A DNA stretch of 13,404 nucleotides, from NCBI GenBank assembly GCA_039805865.1, contig JBDLTI010000047.1:1-13404 (forward strand), written 5' to 3'. The notes under the pieces were generated by a model that saw nothing but the letters and a program-made list of their open reading frames with translations, ran no database searches and was not told where the DNA came from. Shown here piece after piece: positions 1 through 4,317 of this stretch (its first letter is position 1; the number at the start of each line of letters is the position of its first letter). This stretch comes from Fluviibacter sp039805865. Its GTDB lineage: Bacteria > Pseudomonadota > Gammaproteobacteria > Burkholderiales > Rhodocyclaceae. The position numbers were made by a program, and so were the translations under genes.

Positions 1-36
1 CATGATCTGGCTGTCAGTGAATTTAGACTTCTTCAT
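1..36 (-). CDS. IS3-family transposase OrfA, first 12 codons (partial)
   Basis: Reading the reverse strand from 36 to 1 gives MKKSKFTDSQIM. This matches the opening of many IS3-family OrfA proteins, the small helix-turn-helix subunit that is fused to the DDE transposase by programmed frameshifting. An SD-like GAGGAG lies just upstream on the minus strand, covering about positions 43-48. The remainder runs out of the window, so whether the transposase is intact cannot be judged. The identification rests on a short peptide but a very characteristic one. Confidence 0.65.
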   Translation of the reverse strand, partial: MKKSKFTDSQIM

Positions 37-66
37 GTAGAACTCCTCGTTACGAGAAAATTCTAC
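37..66 (-). promoter_or_regulatory. Hairpin over the ribosome binding site of the IS orfA
   Basis: GTAGAA at 37-42 pairs with TTCTAC at 61-66, and an inner CTCG/CGAG pair closes over three bases (TTA). On the minus-strand transcript this hairpin lies directly before the orfA start codon and includes the GAGGAG Shine-Dalgarno. Such structures are known from several insertion sequences to block translation from transcripts that read in from outside the element. That role here is inferred from the pairing alone. Confidence 0.4.
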
Positions 67-116
67 TTCTGATCTCGCTTATCTCAAGGGGGGATTACCC
101 TATGGCGTGGAGGTGA

Positions 117-410
117 ATGATGTGGAGTCTTGAGACATTGCACAGATTGAATGCGCCTGGATTCAGCCGGCCAGAACTGCATACTTTGCGGTATCGCCCG
201 AGGATTCTTTCGCTGCGTCGATTTGTGTCTTCTTTGCCAGTTGCCTATGAATACAGGATGCGGCTCAAAAGAAGTATCTACCTGTATGCAGAGCAGATCA
301 TTGACCGCCCGGTCTATGCGCAGGGTGAGGGGTGGTCTGATGAAGAGGCACTTCAGCAGGTAACATTGGGTGACTGGAACGAGGAATTCTTACTTGGAGC
401 AATACGTTAA
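117..410 (+). CDS. Hypothetical protein, 97 aa, coupled to an ADP-ribosylglycohydrolase gene
   Basis: I do not recognise this protein. It is rich in arginine in its first half. Its C-terminal third (from about residue 66) is acidic and ends in a GDWNEEF segment. GGAGG at 109-113 is a strong Shine-Dalgarno; its spacing fits the second ATG at 120 (6 bases) better than the first at 117 (3 bases). The stop codon TAA (408-410) shares one base with the ATG of the next gene, so the two are probably translationally coupled and may work together. No transmembrane segment or signal peptide is evident. The gene starts just past the IS end, so the original N-terminus may have been lost. Confidence 0.6.
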   Translation: MMWSLETLHRLNAPGFSRPELHTLRYRPRILSLRRFVSSLPVAYEYRMRLKRSIYLYAEQIIDRPVYAQGEGWSDEEALQQVTLGDWNEEFLLGAIR

Positions 411-1180
411 TGCTGGGTTCAATAATTGGAGATATTGCAGGCTCGGTTTACGAGTTCAACAATTATCGGGCCAAGGATTTTGCACCGTTCTTTCATGCCC
501 AGGCAGCGTTTACTGATGACACGGTTTGTACGATCGCTATCGCAGATGCATTGGTTCATGAAAAGTGCCCGGCAAGAACCCTGAAGCACTGGGGTGAGCG
601 TTACTGGTCCAATGGCGGCTGGGGTCGTTCCTTTGCCTTGTGGCTAGGATCGGAAAGCCTTGAACCTTATGGCAGTTATGGCAACGGTGCGGCAATGCGG
701 GTAGCGCCAGCAGGTCTGTTGGCTAATTCCTTGGAAGAGGCGCAGTCGCTTGCTATAGCGGTTACCGAAGTCACCCATAATCACCCTGAAGGGATTAAAG
801 GCGCTCTAGCTACGGTATCGGCTGTCTATCTGGCAAAAACCGGTTCAAAAGCCTGCGAAATACGTAGTTATGTGACATCCAGGTTCGGTTACGACCTGAC
901 GCGATCTGTTGATGAGATCAGGCCTGAATATGTGTTTAACGAAACCTGCCAACGATCGGTGCCTGAAGCGCTTACTTGTGTTTTTGAAGCTACTAGTTTC
1001 GAAGATGCAATCAGGAATGCCATTTCTATTGGCGGGGATAGCGATACGGTAGCGGCTATTGCCGGTGGTGTTGCCGAGGCGATGTTCGGGATACCGGAAG
1101 AGATAGCAGCGGATGTCTGGGGTAAGTTGCCTGAAGATATGCGGGGCGTACTGACGAAGCTGTATGCAGGGGTCGCCTGA
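410..1180 (+). CDS. ADP-ribosylglycohydrolase (DraG/ARH) family protein
   Basis: The 256-residue protein has the all-helical ADP-ribosylglycohydrolase signature. It shows GSIIGDIAGS near the N-terminus, the metal-binding TDDT at 35-38, GNGAAMR at 91-97, HNHPEG at 123-128 and the second metal-binding motif GGDSDT at 208-213. Family members bind two Mg2+ or Mn2+ ions and remove ADP-ribose from modified proteins, nucleic acids or small molecules; the substrate here cannot be told. All key aspartates are present, so an active enzyme is expected. The length is typical of small bacterial members and no signal peptide is visible, so it should be cytoplasmic. It overlaps the 97-residue gene before it by one base, and a hairpin terminator candidate follows. 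Confidence 0.88.
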   Translation: MLGSIIGDIAGSVYEFNNYRAKDFAPFFHAQAAFTDDTVCTIAIADALVHEKCPARTLKHWGERYWSNGGWGRSFALWLGSESLEPYGSYGNGAAMRVAPAGLLANSLEEAQSLAIAVTEVTHNHPEGIKGALATVSAVYLAKTGSKACEIRSYVTSRFGYDLTRSVDEIRPEYVFNETCQRSVPEALTCVFEATSFEDAIRNAISIGGDSDTVAAIAGGVAEAMFGIPEEIAADVWGKLPEDMRGVLTKLYAGVA

Positions 1181-1226
1181 CTGTAAACCTACCGCAACAC
1201 TTGCAAGTTTTGTTTAAATAAATATT

Positions 1227-1258
1227 GAGAGGCTCATCTGGTGAGACTCTCGGGTTTT
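1227..1258 (+). terminator. Probable Rho-independent terminator after the ADP-ribosylglycohydrolase gene
   Basis: GAGAG (1227-1231) pairs with CTCTC (1247-1251). After one G-A mismatch, CTCA (1233-1236) pairs with TGAG (1242-1245) around a 5-base loop. Three G's separate the stem from TTTT at 1255-1258, so the U tract is short and offset. It may act as a weak terminator or as the first of two tandem leader hairpins before the gene at 1295. Confidence 0.5.
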
Positions 1259-1259
1259 A

Positions 1260-1288
1260 TCCTTTTCTCGTGAAGTCCAGAAAAGGAG
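1260..1288 (+). promoter_or_regulatory. Perfect 9-bp hairpin that sequesters the Shine-Dalgarno of the 1295 gene
   Basis: TCCTTTTCT (1260-1268) and AGAAAAGGA (1279-1287) are exact reverse complements around a 10-base loop. The second arm contains most of the ribosome binding site AAGGAG (1283-1288), which sits 6 bases before the ATG at 1295. If folded, the hairpin would hide the site from the ribosome. This suggests translational control, for example by temperature, an RNA or protein ligand, or transcription-translation coupling. The pairing is seen directly; the regulatory role is inferred. Confidence 0.5.
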
Positions 1289-1294
1289 CCCGAA

Positions 1295-1600
1295 ATGTCA
1301 GATTTGAAGCCCGGAGCACTCTGCGTGATTGTGGCAGGTTGCCCTGAAAACATTGGAATGATTGTTGAGGTTGTGGCCCATGTTGGCAAGCGTGGCGGTT
1401 ATGAGAACGGCTACGAGATCAAAACAGTAACTGGGCGTAACTTCCGGCAGCTTTGGGTTGGAGATAACCTCAAAGCAGGTACGACTACGGTTGCCTATAC
1501 AGAACGTTACAAACTTCGTCCGCTCGTTGAGGATGGTGCGCCAGAGATTGTTGAGGCCGAAGAGCTTGATGTGCCAAAACGCGAAGAGGTGCCAGCATGA
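1295..1600 (+). CDS. Small hypothetical protein, 101 aa, possible SH3-like barrel
   Basis: The protein opens with LKPGALCVIVAGCPENIGMI, followed by alternating hydrophobic strands. This resembles the small SH3/KOW-like beta-barrel proteins found in accessory regions, but I cannot name a family with certainty. The last 25 residues are acidic (EIVEAEELDVPKREE) and probably disordered. AAGGAG at 1283-1288 gives a clear start. The stop overlaps the next start as ATGA (1597-1600), so the two small genes form a translationally coupled pair. No signal peptide or membrane segment is seen. Confidence 0.7.
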   Translation: MSDLKPGALCVIVAGCPENIGMIVEVVAHVGKRGGYENGYEIKTVTGRNFRQLWVGDNLKAGTTTVAYTERYKLRPLVEDGAPEIVEAEELDVPKREEVPA

Positions 1601-1797
1601 ATCGCCGGTTATTTCGTGAAGGTGATCTGGTCGAGATACTTCCTTCGTTTCAGGATCCGGGTGATGGAGAGTTCCTCTGGGTTGCTGTCGATGACGAAGA
1701 GAAGGGCCGTGTCTGGATATCTGCAATTAATTCCGGTTTGCGGATGCGGCCGGTTCATGTGGTCCAGGCGGAATGGATCAGGCTTTGCCAAGCCTGA
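1597..1797 (+). CDS. Small hypothetical protein, 66 aa, possible SH3-like partner
   Basis: The protein reads as a compact beta-rich domain, with FREGDLVEILPSFQDPGDGEF at the start and a VHVVQAEWIRL end. The GDLVEIL segment parallels the PGALCVIV segment of the upstream protein. The two may therefore be related folds, an ancient duplication or partners in one complex. The gene overlaps the previous gene by four bases (ATGA), and the reading frame continues to a stop at 1797 without a good alternative start. I do not recognise a named family, and no function can be assigned. Confidence 0.65.
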   Translation: MNRRLFREGDLVEILPSFQDPGDGEFLWVAVDDEEKGRVWISAINSGLRMRPVHVVQAEWIRLCQA

Positions 1798-1823
1798 GTA
1801 CGAAGATCAAAAGGAGAAATGAT

Positions 1824-2192
1824 ATGAGACGCTTTTTATTCGTTGCGTATGCATTGGTTCTGATTGCGCTATCGGGCATAGCCAGTGCGCAGCCGATCAA
1901 TGATGCGATCTATGGGTCGAATGGTGTGAGCTATCAACAGATTGGAGGCACAACCTTTGGGTCTGACGGTGTCAGTTACCAACGTATCGGCAATACGACC
2001 TTTGGTTCCAATGGTGTCAGCTATCAGCAAATTGGCGATACAACTTTTTCTTCTAATGGTGTGTCGTATCAGCGTATTGGCAACACAACCTTCAGTTCAG
2101 ATGGCACGACATATCAGCAGATAGGTAATGCAACTTTCATATCGAATGGCACGAGTTGCCAGACGATAGGGAACTCCACGTTCTGCAATTAA
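1824..2192 (+). CDS. Secreted protein of six 15-residue repeats
   Basis: The start at 1824 is chosen over an in-frame ATG at 1773. AAGGAG (1811-1816) lies 7 bases before it, and the protein then opens with a classic signal peptide: MRR, a hydrophobic core, and a predicted cut after ASA at residue 22. The mature part, about 100 residues, is almost wholly six repeats of the pattern GS-N/D-GVSYQ-Q/R-IGNTTF, rich in Gly, Ser, Asn, Thr and Gln. The only cysteines are in the last repeat and just after it, so they could form a capping disulfide. Similar repeat proteins occur in other proteobacteria without a known role. A beta-solenoid or surface/periplasmic role is inferred. Confidence 0.78.
   Translation: MRRFLFVAYALVLIALSGIASAQPINDAIYGSNGVSYQQIGGTTFGSDGVSYQRIGNTTFGSNGVSYQQIGDTTFSSNGVSYQRIGNTTFSSDGTTYQQIGNATFISNGTSCQTIGNSTFCN
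1914..2183 (+). repeat. Six tandem 45-bp coding repeats
   Basis: The units are 1914-1958, 1959-2003, 2004-2048, 2049-2093, 2094-2138 and 2139-2183. Each encodes 15 residues ending in TTF, ATF or STF. Units 1 to 5 alternate YQQ and YQR at the centre, as if a 30-residue pair had been duplicated. Unit 6 is the most diverged and carries a cysteine (SCQ). The DNA copies differ at many third positions, so the array is old or selected at protein level. Confidence 0.9.
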
Positions 2193-2196
2193 CCCT

Positions 2197-2208
2197 ATGT
2201 TCGAACAT
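2197..2208. repeat. 12-bp palindrome, 11 bp of it repeated at 2710-2720
   Basis: ATGTTCGAACAT is a perfect 12-bp palindrome just after the repeat-protein stop codon. The first 11 bases recur at 2710-2720, where they form the first codons of the next-but-one gene. The two copies flank the gene at 2243-2704. It could be a regulator-binding site, a remnant of a duplicated gene start, or chance. Confidence 0.35.
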
Positions 2209-2242
2209 TTCTCAATTTTTTTTCATGCCGGGATTTACGCTT

Positions 2243-2704
2243 ATGACCAACCAACCTCTGATGATTAGTTTCGACTGCCAGGAAGAGGGCATTTTAGTTC
2301 TGCCCTTTGGTCGGGACGAGGATTTTGAAGTTCATTTTTATATTTCTGAGAATGGGGTCAATTACAACGGTGATTGGTTGCCAGTAAATATTAGTGATTT
2401 GGCGGCAGAGGTGATGAAGCAAGTGCCTCATGAGCCGCTCTATGAGCGCATGGCCGAAGCGGTGAGTGTTGGGTTTCTCTTCGCGAGTCACGGGCAGCCC
2501 GATGTGATGGAACAGGTGCGAAAGTATTGTCTTGAAGATGCGTCTGTTAAAGAGATCGAAGCATGGAAGTATTGCTATGCGGTGGGCGAAAAGCTCGATC
2601 ACTTCAAACCGGCTACGGGTAGCGGTTATACCTTGGAGATGGAGGATGTCATCAAGGATGACAGTTACCGCTTGCTTATGGAGAAGTATGGGGTGGATTA
2701 TTAG
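2243..2704 (+). CDS. Hypothetical protein, about 153 aa
   Basis: I do not recognise this gene. The likely start is ATG 2243, with a GGGA at 2230-2233 as a weak ribosome site; ATG 2225 is the alternative. The open frame extends back to 2156, but that part overlaps the repeat-protein gene and is probably not translated. The protein is acidic and soluble. Its first part looks beta-rich (ISFDCQEEGILVLPFGRDED, then FEVHFYISENGVNYNG). The second half is helical, with cysteines in VRKYCLED and WKYCYAVG. No membrane segment or signal peptide is seen. The size and neighbourhood would suit an immunity or accessory protein, but there is no direct evidence for that. Confidence 0.62.
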   Translation: MTNQPLMISFDCQEEGILVLPFGRDEDFEVHFYISENGVNYNGDWLPVNISDLAAEVMKQVPHEPLYERMAEAVSVGFLFASHGQPDVMEQVRKYCLEDASVKEIEAWKYCYAVGEKLDHFKPATGSGYTLEMEDVIKDDSYRLLMEKYGVDY

Positions 2705-2709
2705 CCATC

Positions 2710-3012
2710 ATGTTCGAACAGATCGTTAAAGGGGCGCTATGGTTTGCCGTGGCAACCTATTCAATTGCGACGGTTAAGACCTTGACACTGGCGCTGGGGG
2801 CAGAGGGTGGTGAGCCAACTGGTTATGTGCTGCTGAAGGTAGAGGGTAGAAAGCCGCTGATTTACCCGGCGATTGAGGGTACGGATGTGGCGATGCCTTT
2901 TGGTGTGCCTATGCAGACATCCTCTCGGGTGGTTGGGGCTTCGAAGCTGTATTACGCGGTGTATCCGGGGATGTCTGTACGGGATACGCGGTATCGGGCG
3001 TTCTTGCGCTAA
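2710..3012 (+). CDS. Hypothetical protein, 100 aa, N-terminal hydrophobic segment
   Basis: I do not recognise this protein. Residues about 8-30 (ALWFAVATYSIATVKTLTLA and onward) form a hydrophobic stretch that could be a membrane anchor or uncleaved signal. The rest looks like a small beta-rich domain that would lie outside the cytoplasm. The start at 2710 is five bases after the previous stop and has no obvious Shine-Dalgarno, so coupling to the upstream gene is likely. The ATG is part of the ATGTTCGAACA sequence that also occurs at 2197. Confidence 0.55.
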   Translation: MFEQIVKGALWFAVATYSIATVKTLTLALGAEGGEPTGYVLLKVEGRKPLIYPAIEGTDVAMPFGVPMQTSSRVVGASKLYYAVYPGMSVRDTRYRAFLR

Positions 3013-3036
3013 GTAGGCTGGGCAATTTCTCGGGGA

Positions 3037-3067
3037 TTGCAATATCTGTGTATGTCTATAATATACA
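3037..3067 (+). promoter_or_regulatory. Promoter and inverted-repeat operator of the brnT-brnA operon
   Basis: TATAAT at 3057-3062 is a consensus -10 box. A TTGCAA at 3037-3042 lies 14 bases before it, too close for a standard -35, so activity may rest on the -10. TGTAT (3049-3053) and ATACA (3063-3067) form an inverted repeat around the -10. BrnT-BrnA complexes are known to repress their own promoter, and this repeat is the natural candidate site. Transcription would begin at about 3069, only a few bases before the ATG at 3071. Confidence 0.55.
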
Positions 3068-3070
3068 ATC

Positions 3071-3370
3071 ATGATTGATCTACAAGCGATCGTAGGCTTT
3101 GACTGGGATGCTGGAAACAGCTCTAAGAATGCCAAGCATGCGGTTTCCATGGCGGAAGCCGAGCAGGTTTTTTTCAATGCGCCTTTGCTCGTTATTGAAG
3201 ATCACCGTCACAGTTTGCAGGAGTTACGGCTTCATGCACTTGGCAAAACGGATGCAGAGCGTTGTTTGCACATTACATTCACGCTTAGACAGTCTGGGAC
3301 ATTGATTCGAGTTATCTCTGCGAGAGATATGCATAGGAAAGAGAAGGTGGTTTATGACAAAGCCAGCTAA
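3071..3370 (+). CDS. brnT: BrnT-family toxin (type II toxin-antitoxin)
   Basis: The 99-residue protein has the BrnT layout. FDWDAGNSSKNAKHAVSMAEAEQVFF corresponds to the family's WDPxKxxxNxxKHGVSFEEAxxVF region. IEDHRHS and RLHALGKTD follow, and it ends with the conserved ISARDMHRKEKVVYD. BrnT toxins are RelE-like ribonucleases that arrest translation and are neutralised by BrnA. The usual glycine in KHGVS is Ala here (KHAVS), but the R-D-M-H-R-K catalytic and structural end is intact. It lies first in the operon and overlaps brnA by 17 bases, the normal order for this family. No Shine-Dalgarno precedes it; the message is predicted to be nearly leaderless. Confidence 0.88.
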   Translation: MIDLQAIVGFDWDAGNSSKNAKHAVSMAEAEQVFFNAPLLVIEDHRHSLQELRLHALGKTDAERCLHITFTLRQSGTLIRVISARDMHRKEKVVYDKAS

Positions 3371-3620
3371 AAATATTCCGCACTTCAAGAGTGAGGCGGA
3401 GGAACGCGCATTTTGGGAAGCCAACGATTCTTCTGATTACCTTGACTGGGCTAAGGCTAAAAAGGTGGCTCTGCCTAATCTGAAGCCAACGACCAAGACG
3501 ATATCGCTGCGTTTGCCTAAGCATCTGCTGGATTCAATCAAAGCAGCGGCGAATTCGCGGGATGTGCCTTATCAGTCTTTGATTAAGGTCTGGCTGCAGG
3601 AAAAGCTCAGGACGCACTAG
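3354..3620 (+). CDS. brnA: BrnA-like CopG-family antitoxin
   Basis: The 88-residue protein carries the N-terminal toxin-binding signature IPHFKSEAEERAFWEAND followed by SSDYLDWAKAKK. A ribbon-helix-helix DNA-binding segment comes next (KTISLRLPKHLLDSIKAAA, then VPYQSLIKVWLQEKL). This is the CopG antitoxin type commonly paired with BrnT. It should bind and inhibit the toxin and repress the promoter at 3037-3067 as a complex. GAAGG at 3343-3347 sits 6 bases before the start, inside brnT, which supports coupled translation. Both domains look complete. Confidence 0.88.
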   Translation: MTKPAKNIPHFKSEAEERAFWEANDSSDYLDWAKAKKVALPNLKPTTKTISLRLPKHLLDSIKAAANSRDVPYQSLIKVWLQEKLRTH

Positions 3621-3622
3621 TT

Positions 3623-3895
3623 ATGGAATATCCAATTGCTATTGAACCACCGGTAAGCATTAAGGATGCCTGGAGTGTTGTTGTCCCTGATCTAGAGGGC
3701 TGTTTCTCTGGATCGGATAGTGGTGTTGATGACGCTATAGAGAATGCCAAGGAAGCAATCGAGCTCTGGATTCAAACCGCTTTAGATAGCGGTATGGCAA
3801 TTCCAGCGCCCAGCACGATTACCCAATTAGAAAATGATCCTCGATTCAAAGGATGGATCTGGGCAGTTGCCGAGATTGACCCGGCGCGCGTTTAA
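3623..3895 (+). CDS. Solitary HicB-like antitoxin, short form without DNA-binding tail
   Basis: The 90-residue protein has the HicB partial RNase H-like domain: YPIAIEP near the N-terminus, then WSVVVPDLEGCFSGSDS, then AIENAKEAIELWIQTALDSG and IPAPSTITQL. HicB antitoxins normally pair with a HicA toxin and often end in a ribbon-helix-helix domain of some 40 residues. Here the protein stops after AEIDPARV, and no HicA is visible on either side. It begins two bases after brnA, so it is probably co-transcribed with the brnT-brnA pair. Either it is a relic of a former HicAB module or it serves another role. A CAGGA 10 bases before the ATG is a modest ribosome site. Confidence 0.82.
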   Translation: MEYPIAIEPPVSIKDAWSVVVPDLEGCFSGSDSGVDDAIENAKEAIELWIQTALDSGMAIPAPSTITQLENDPRFKGWIWAVAEIDPARV

Positions 3896-3930
3896 CCATC
3901 AGCAAATCTTAAAAACTTCGTAAAGAAGTG

Positions 3931-3959
3931 TTGACGCAGCGCACAGATTTACGTATAGT
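3931..3959 (+). promoter_or_regulatory. Promoter of the tRNA cluster
   Basis: TTGACG (3931-3936) and TATAGT (3954-3959) are separated by 17 bases, a near-consensus sigma70 promoter. Transcription would start around 3966, a few bases before tRNA-Pro. The region between the -10 box and the start (TCGCAGC) is GC-rich, as in stable-RNA promoters under stringent control. Confidence 0.75.
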
Positions 3960-3970
3960 TCGCAGCTCGT

Positions 3971-4048
3971 CGGGGCGTAGCGTAGTCCGGTTATCGCGCC
4001 TGGTTTGGGACCAGGAGGTCGTGAGTTCGAATCCCACCGCCCCGACCA
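3971..4048 (+). tRNA. tRNA-Pro (anticodon UGG)
   Basis: The acceptor stem CGGGGCG (3971-3977) pairs with CGCCCCG (4038-4044), followed by discriminator A and an encoded CCA (4046-4048). The anticodon stem CCTGG/CCAGG encloses TTTGGGA, with anticodon TGG at 4006-4008. The T arm GTGAGTTCGAATCCCAC is regular. Confidence 0.97.
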
Positions 4049-4092
4049 CTTTTTTGTAGTTGATGTATCCAAGAGTAACGCGTTTCCGCAAG

Positions 4093-4169
4093 GCGCCCGT
4101 AGCTCAACCGGATAGAGCAACGGCCTTCTAAGCCGTAGGTTGTTGGTTCGATTCCAATCGGGTGCGCCA
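4093..4169 (+). tRNA. tRNA-Arg (anticodon UCU)
   Basis: The acceptor stem GCGCCCG (4093-4099) pairs with CGGGTGC (4159-4165), with one G-U pair, discriminator G and an encoded CCA. The anticodon stem ACGGC/GCCGT encloses CTTCTAA, giving anticodon TCT at 4127-4129, which reads AGA (and AGG by wobble) codons. Confidence 0.97.
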
Positions 4170-4193
4170 ACTTTAGCAGTTAAGTTGTACAGT

Positions 4194-4271
4194 GGTGGGC
4201 GTAGTTCAGTTGGTTAGAATATCGGATTGTGATTCCGAGGGTCGTGGGTTCGAATCCCATCGCCCACCCCA
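4194..4271 (+). tRNA. tRNA-His (anticodon GUG)
   Basis: The acceptor stem GTGGGCG (4195-4201) pairs with CGCCCAC (4261-4267). The extra 5' G at 4194 (G-1) faces discriminator C at 4268, the identity pair of histidine tRNA. Anticodon GTG lies at 4229-4231 in the loop TTGTGAT, and CCA is encoded at 4269-4271. Confidence 0.97.
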
Positions 4272-4285
4272 AAAAACACAGAATT

Positions 4286-4312
4286 AAGGCCAATCGATTG
4301 ATTGGCCTTTTT
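4286..4312 (+). terminator. Strong Rho-independent terminator of the tRNA operon
   Basis: AAGGCCAATC (4286-4295) and GATTGGCCTT (4300-4309) form a perfect 10-bp stem with a 4-base loop, ending in a T-rich run TTTTTCGTTT (from 4308). It lies between the tRNAs and the convergent prmB stop at 4318. It may also help end the prmB transcript, although the T run on that side is weaker. Confidence 0.9.
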
Positions 4313-4317
4313 CGTTT

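Larger units (their letters stand above)
1..100 (-). mobile_element. Left end of an IS3-family insertion sequence (partial)
   Basis: The minus strand begins a typical IS3-family orfA at position 36, and the roughly 65 bases before it look like an IS leader. They include a C-rich run (the six G's at 88-93 on the plus strand), as found near the tips of several IS3-family ends. The rest of the element lies outside the window, so neither the partner inverted repeat nor the target duplication can be seen. The outer boundary is therefore only approximate, somewhere between about 87 and 104. The next gene starts directly beyond it at 117, so the insertion may have removed whatever stood upstream. 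Confidence 0.6.

Noticed and set aside
102..116. Four-codon leader peptide (ATG to TGA) before the 117 gene
   Set aside because: It contains the Shine-Dalgarno of the next gene itself, has no ribosome site of its own and is well within chance.
2156..2242. Upstream extension of the 2243 gene to ATG 2156
   Set aside because: It would overlap the end of the repeat-protein gene by 37 bases and add a run encoded by poly-T with no ribosome site.
1..3895. Integron cassette array
   Set aside because: The small same-direction genes suggested it, but the intergenic gaps lack the GTTRRRY...RYYYAAC ends and imperfect palindromes of attC sites, and several genes overlap.
3971..4048. tRNA-Pro as an integrase attachment site
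   Set aside because: I found no integrase in the window and no second copy of the tRNA 3' end among the accessory genes.
3899..4120. Minus-strand open frames of 60-73 codons across the tRNA cluster
   Set aside because: They read backwards through tRNA-Pro and its promoter. The VGFELTTSW peptide is the familiar artefact of antisense tRNA reading.
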